From NCBI GenBank assembly GCA_051745935.1, contig JBNJEM010000079.1, forward strand, positions 1 through 17,922: 17,922 nt of DNA, in the 5' to 3' direction. The notes under the pieces are model-generated. The model was given only the letters and a program-made list of their open reading frames with translations. It was not told the DNA's origin and searched no databases. Shown here one piece after another: positions 16,061-17,922 of the stretch. The first letter of the stretch is position 1. Each line of letters starts with the position of its first letter. The position numbers and the translations under genes are program-made. Source of the DNA: JBNJEM01 sp051745935. GTDB lineage: Bacteria > Planctomycetota > Planctomycetia > Pirellulales > Pirellulaceae.

Positions 16061-16444
16061 ATGTCACGTGGCACGGACCCCATCAAGTTGAAAGAGTGGA
16101 CGGACCGGCTTGCTCGCTTCGAGCGGTCAAGTCAAACAGTGGCCGAGTTCTGTGTAGATGAACACGTATCGGAAGGTACGTTTTACCTGTGGAAGCGACG
16201 GCTGGCCAGTGGCGACCGGACCACGACGCCCCAGCATCGGCAACGCAACGGTGCTAACAACTCCGCACACGAAATCTCTGCTTTTCAGCCGGTCGTGGTA
16301 ACGCCACCGGAGAACGCGGCGAGTGTGCGGATTACGTTGCCCGGCGGTGCGGTGATCGAATTGAGTCATGACCTGGCAACCATTGAGCACGTTGTCCGGC
16401 AGCTCCTCCAGCACCCAGCATGCGGCGAGGTGCACGGATGCTGA
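16061..16444 (+). CDS. tnpA: IS66 accessory protein TnpA
   Basis: This 127-residue protein starts with a helix-turn-helix region (TVAEFCVDEHVSEGTFYLWKRRL split around residues 26-48) typical of IS66 TnpA. It ends with a small domain containing VRITLPGGAVIELS. AGAAAGGAG precedes the ATG. Its stop overlaps the start of tnpB (ATGCTGA), so the two are translationally coupled. The protein is required for IS66 transposition in studied elements, but its exact role is not established. No damage is visible. Confidence 0.88.
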   Translation: MSRGTDPIKLKEWTDRLARFERSSQTVAEFCVDEHVSEGTFYLWKRRLASGDRTTTPQHRQRNGANNSAHEISAFQPVVVTPPENAASVRITLPGGAVIELSHDLATIEHVVRQLLQHPACGEVHGC

Positions 16445-16809
16445 ACGTGACGAACGCAATGACAATTTACGTCTACACGCCGGTGGCGGATATGCGCAAG
16501 GGCATCCATGGTCTAAGTGGAATCGTGCGAAGCGAGCTCGGCGCCGATCCCACCGACGGGAGCCTATTTGTGTTCATTAATCGCCGTCGGGATCGCATGA
16601 AGGTTTTGCATTTCGAAGGCGGAGGCTTTTGGCTTTACTACCGCGTGCTGGAAGCGGGCGCATTCGAAGAGGTCAAAGGGCCCAACGGATCAAGCTGCCT
16701 TCTGATCGATAGCACGCAACTGACCATGTTGCTTTCCGGCGTGTCCTTGACCGCTTCGCATCGGCGGCGAAAGCGCTATTCACCAAACGGCTCTGAACGA
16801 GCTGCGTGA
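16438..16809 (+). CDS. tnpB: IS66 Orf2 protein TnpB
   Basis: This 123-residue protein shows the Orf2 signature: YVYTPVADMRKGIHGLSGIV, then GSLFVFINRRRDRMKVLHFEGGGFWLYYRVLE. I start it at ATG 16438, which overlaps the tnpA stop by several bases, as is usual in this family; MTIYVYTP at 16459 is an alternative start. Length and motifs are complete. It is an accessory factor of unknown biochemical function needed with TnpA and TnpC. A strong terminator follows 29 bp after its stop. Confidence 0.88.
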   Translation: MLNVTNAMTIYVYTPVADMRKGIHGLSGIVRSELGADPTDGSLFVFINRRRDRMKVLHFEGGGFWLYYRVLEAGAFEEVKGPNGSSCLLIDSTQLTMLLSGVSLTASHRRRKRYSPNGSERAA

Positions 16810-16837
16810 GTGTCAACGTAGTGTAACCGTGATTCAA

Positions 16838-16882
16838 GCAAGCATTCTTTTCTCTCGTGAGGCAAGAATGTTTGCTTTTTTT
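16838..16882 (+). terminator. Intrinsic terminator between tnpB and tnpC
   Basis: GCAAGCATTCTT (16838-16849) and AAGAATGTTTGC (16864-16875) form a 12-bp stem with one G-T pair. The loop contains a nested CTC/GAG helix, and seven T residues follow. It would cut transcription between tnpB and the transposase gene. Confidence 0.8.
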
Positions 16883-16942
16883 GTTGCGCCGACCCGGATT
16901 TGGACTATCACATTTTCAGAAATGTGTTACGTTATCAGCATC

Positions 16943-17922
16943 ATGAAGGATCTGAAGCCACTCCCCACACATCAACTTGTGAAACTGTTCGAGGAGACCG
17001 AGCAGAACCACGCGCTGGCGTTGGAAAGCAAAGACATCGAGCTGCAAAACAAGGACGCTGATCTGGAAGCGCAGCGCGAGACCATGCGTGAACAAGACAT
17101 GGCGCTGCAGGTCAAGGATCAGACCATTGAGCAACTCCAGCAAGAGCGTGACGAATACAAGCTGGCCTTCAATAAACTGATGGAAAGGCGGTTTCGCAAT
17201 CGCAGCGAACGGTATATTGAGAATCCGGACCAGCTGCGTCTCGATTTTGGTGACACGGACGAAGCAGCGGATGCGGCGGAGGGATTGGCGGACGCGGTCG
17301 ACGAACTGGAACAGACCATCCCGGAACATCGACGTCGCAAGCCGCGAAAAAAGCGTGACGAAGGGTTACCCGCGCATCTTCCACGCTATGAAACCACGTC
17401 GGAGGCGACGGACCAGGAAAGAGTATGCCCGATACACGGGGAGCGGACACTGTTGCCCGAGTCGATGTGGGACAAGACGGAAACACTGGAATTCGAACGT
17501 CCTCGACTCAAAGTGCGAGTGACCAAGTACCCGAAATATGCCTGCGAGAACGCGCCCGAATGCGGGATCGCATCGCCTGAGCGGGCACCGGGCATCATAG
17601 AAGGCAACAAGTACGATACGAGTGTGACCGCTGAGATCATCACGAACAAGTTCAGTTACCATTTGCCCCTTTACCGGCAGCAGGACTACTTTGGTGGATG
17701 CGGTTGGGTGCCTTCGCGGAGCACGCTATGCAATATCCTGGCCAACACGTTCGAGATCATCGAGCCGTTGCTGGGCTTTTTCACCAATACGCTGCAAGGG
17801 GATGGCATTGTTGGTTGTGATGACACGGGCGTCACGCTGTTGTATCCCAAAACGGTTCCGGCGTTCGACACGGACGACCCGAAACAGCGGCGCATGCAAG
17901 AGGTTTTCCAGAAAGCCCTCGA
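16943..17922 (+). CDS. tnpC: IS66 transposase TnpC, 3' end outside window
   Basis: 326 codons are visible with no stop before the right edge. Residues about 10-85 are a coiled coil (the IS66 leucine-zipper region), then a basic linker (RRRKPRKKR, 130-138). A zinc-finger-like segment follows with Cys162, His165, Cys201 and Cys207. The DDE domain begins near 215 (SYHLPLYRQQDYF). The first catalytic Asp is in GCDDTGVTLL (293/294). The remaining catalytic residues would be beyond the edge. ATG 16943 was chosen by family start; ATG 16922 is in frame, and neither has a ribosome site. A terminator lies directly upstream, so expression is probably kept low. Confidence 0.92.
   Translation, partial: MKDLKPLPTHQLVKLFEETEQNHALALESKDIELQNKDADLEAQRETMREQDMALQVKDQTIEQLQQERDEYKLAFNKLMERRFRNRSERYIENPDQLRLDFGDTDEAADAAEGLADAVDELEQTIPEHRRRKPRKKRDEGLPAHLPRYETTSEATDQERVCPIHGERTLLPESMWDKTETLEFERPRLKVRVTKYPKYACENAPECGIASPERAPGIIEGNKYDTSVTAEIITNKFSYHLPLYRQQDYFGGCGWVPSRSTLCNILANTFEIIEPLLGFFTNTLQGDGIVGCDDTGVTLLYPKTVPAFDTDDPKQRRMQEVFQKAL

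Larger units (their letters stand above)
15980..17922 (+). mobile_element. IS66-family insertion sequence, left end and 5' part
   Basis: GTAAGCGTACGCGAGCACC at 15980 fits the GTAAGCG start of IS66-family terminal repeats and lies about 80 bp before tnpA. The gene order tnpA-tnpB-tnpC is the full IS66 set. The right end lies outside the window, so the 8-bp target duplication (left candidate GACTTTTG, 15972-15979) cannot be checked. A G10 run lies just outside at 15928-15937. Confidence 0.85.

Noticed and set aside
1..17922. CRISPR arrays, tRNA, rRNA
   Set aside because: I saw no regularly spaced direct repeats, cloverleaf-like structures or rRNA-like conserved stretches.

Overview
The window looks like chromosomal sequence of a planctomycete or close relative. 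This is inferred from gene content: a secreted formylglycine sulfatase, a Uma2-family protein, heparinase-type and beta-helix polysaccharide-lyase remnants, many toxin-antitoxin-type genes, and long intergenic stretches with short dispersed repeats. No rRNA or tRNA genes are visible, so the assignment is indirect. All recognisable genes are on the + strand.

Layout. 1-2385: the 3' part of a large TIM-barrel, glycosidase-like protein with a C-terminal beta-sandwich domain; its frame is open to the left edge. 2386-3576: non-coding, with several inverted repeats. 3577-4275: Uma2-family protein. 4505-4783: a 3'-truncated vapC-like PIN gene whose stop overlaps the start of an intact exported sulfatase (4780-6315). 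6316-7274: mostly non-coding, with a YkgJ-like Cys-motif remnant near its end. 7275-7885: a MazEF/PemIK-like antitoxin-toxin pair with ATGA overlap. 7944-9450: debris of a polysaccharide-degradation locus, namely a heparinase II/III C-terminus and a frameshifted secreted beta-helix protein.

9732-13750 is the most interesting part, a probable two-gene defence-type operon. Gene 1 is a PHP-domain plus SMC-like ATPase resembling the TrlF-type architecture. Gene 2 is an AlbA_2/Schlafen-type protein with a GHKL-like C-terminus. Gene 1 is split in two by a 100-bp TA-flanked miniature element (10461-10560). The element keeps the reading frame and interrupts it with a single TGA. A second, inverted copy of about 107 bp (13760-13866) lies just after gene 2, so the ATPase half and gene 2 sit between inverted copies.

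14000-14422 is a decayed ORF whose first 40 residues resemble a PglZ N-terminus. 14705-15888 is a compact xre-immA (ImmR/ImmA-like) regulatory pair with a good promoter, an overlapping dyad and an intrinsic terminator. 15980 to the right edge is an IS66-family insertion sequence (left end, tnpA, tnpB, an internal terminator, and 5' tnpC), cut by the window edge.

Overall this reads as an accessory region in which a glycan-degradation locus has been eroded and interleaved with toxin-antitoxin, defence and mobile genes. All family assignments come from reading motifs; no database search was run.
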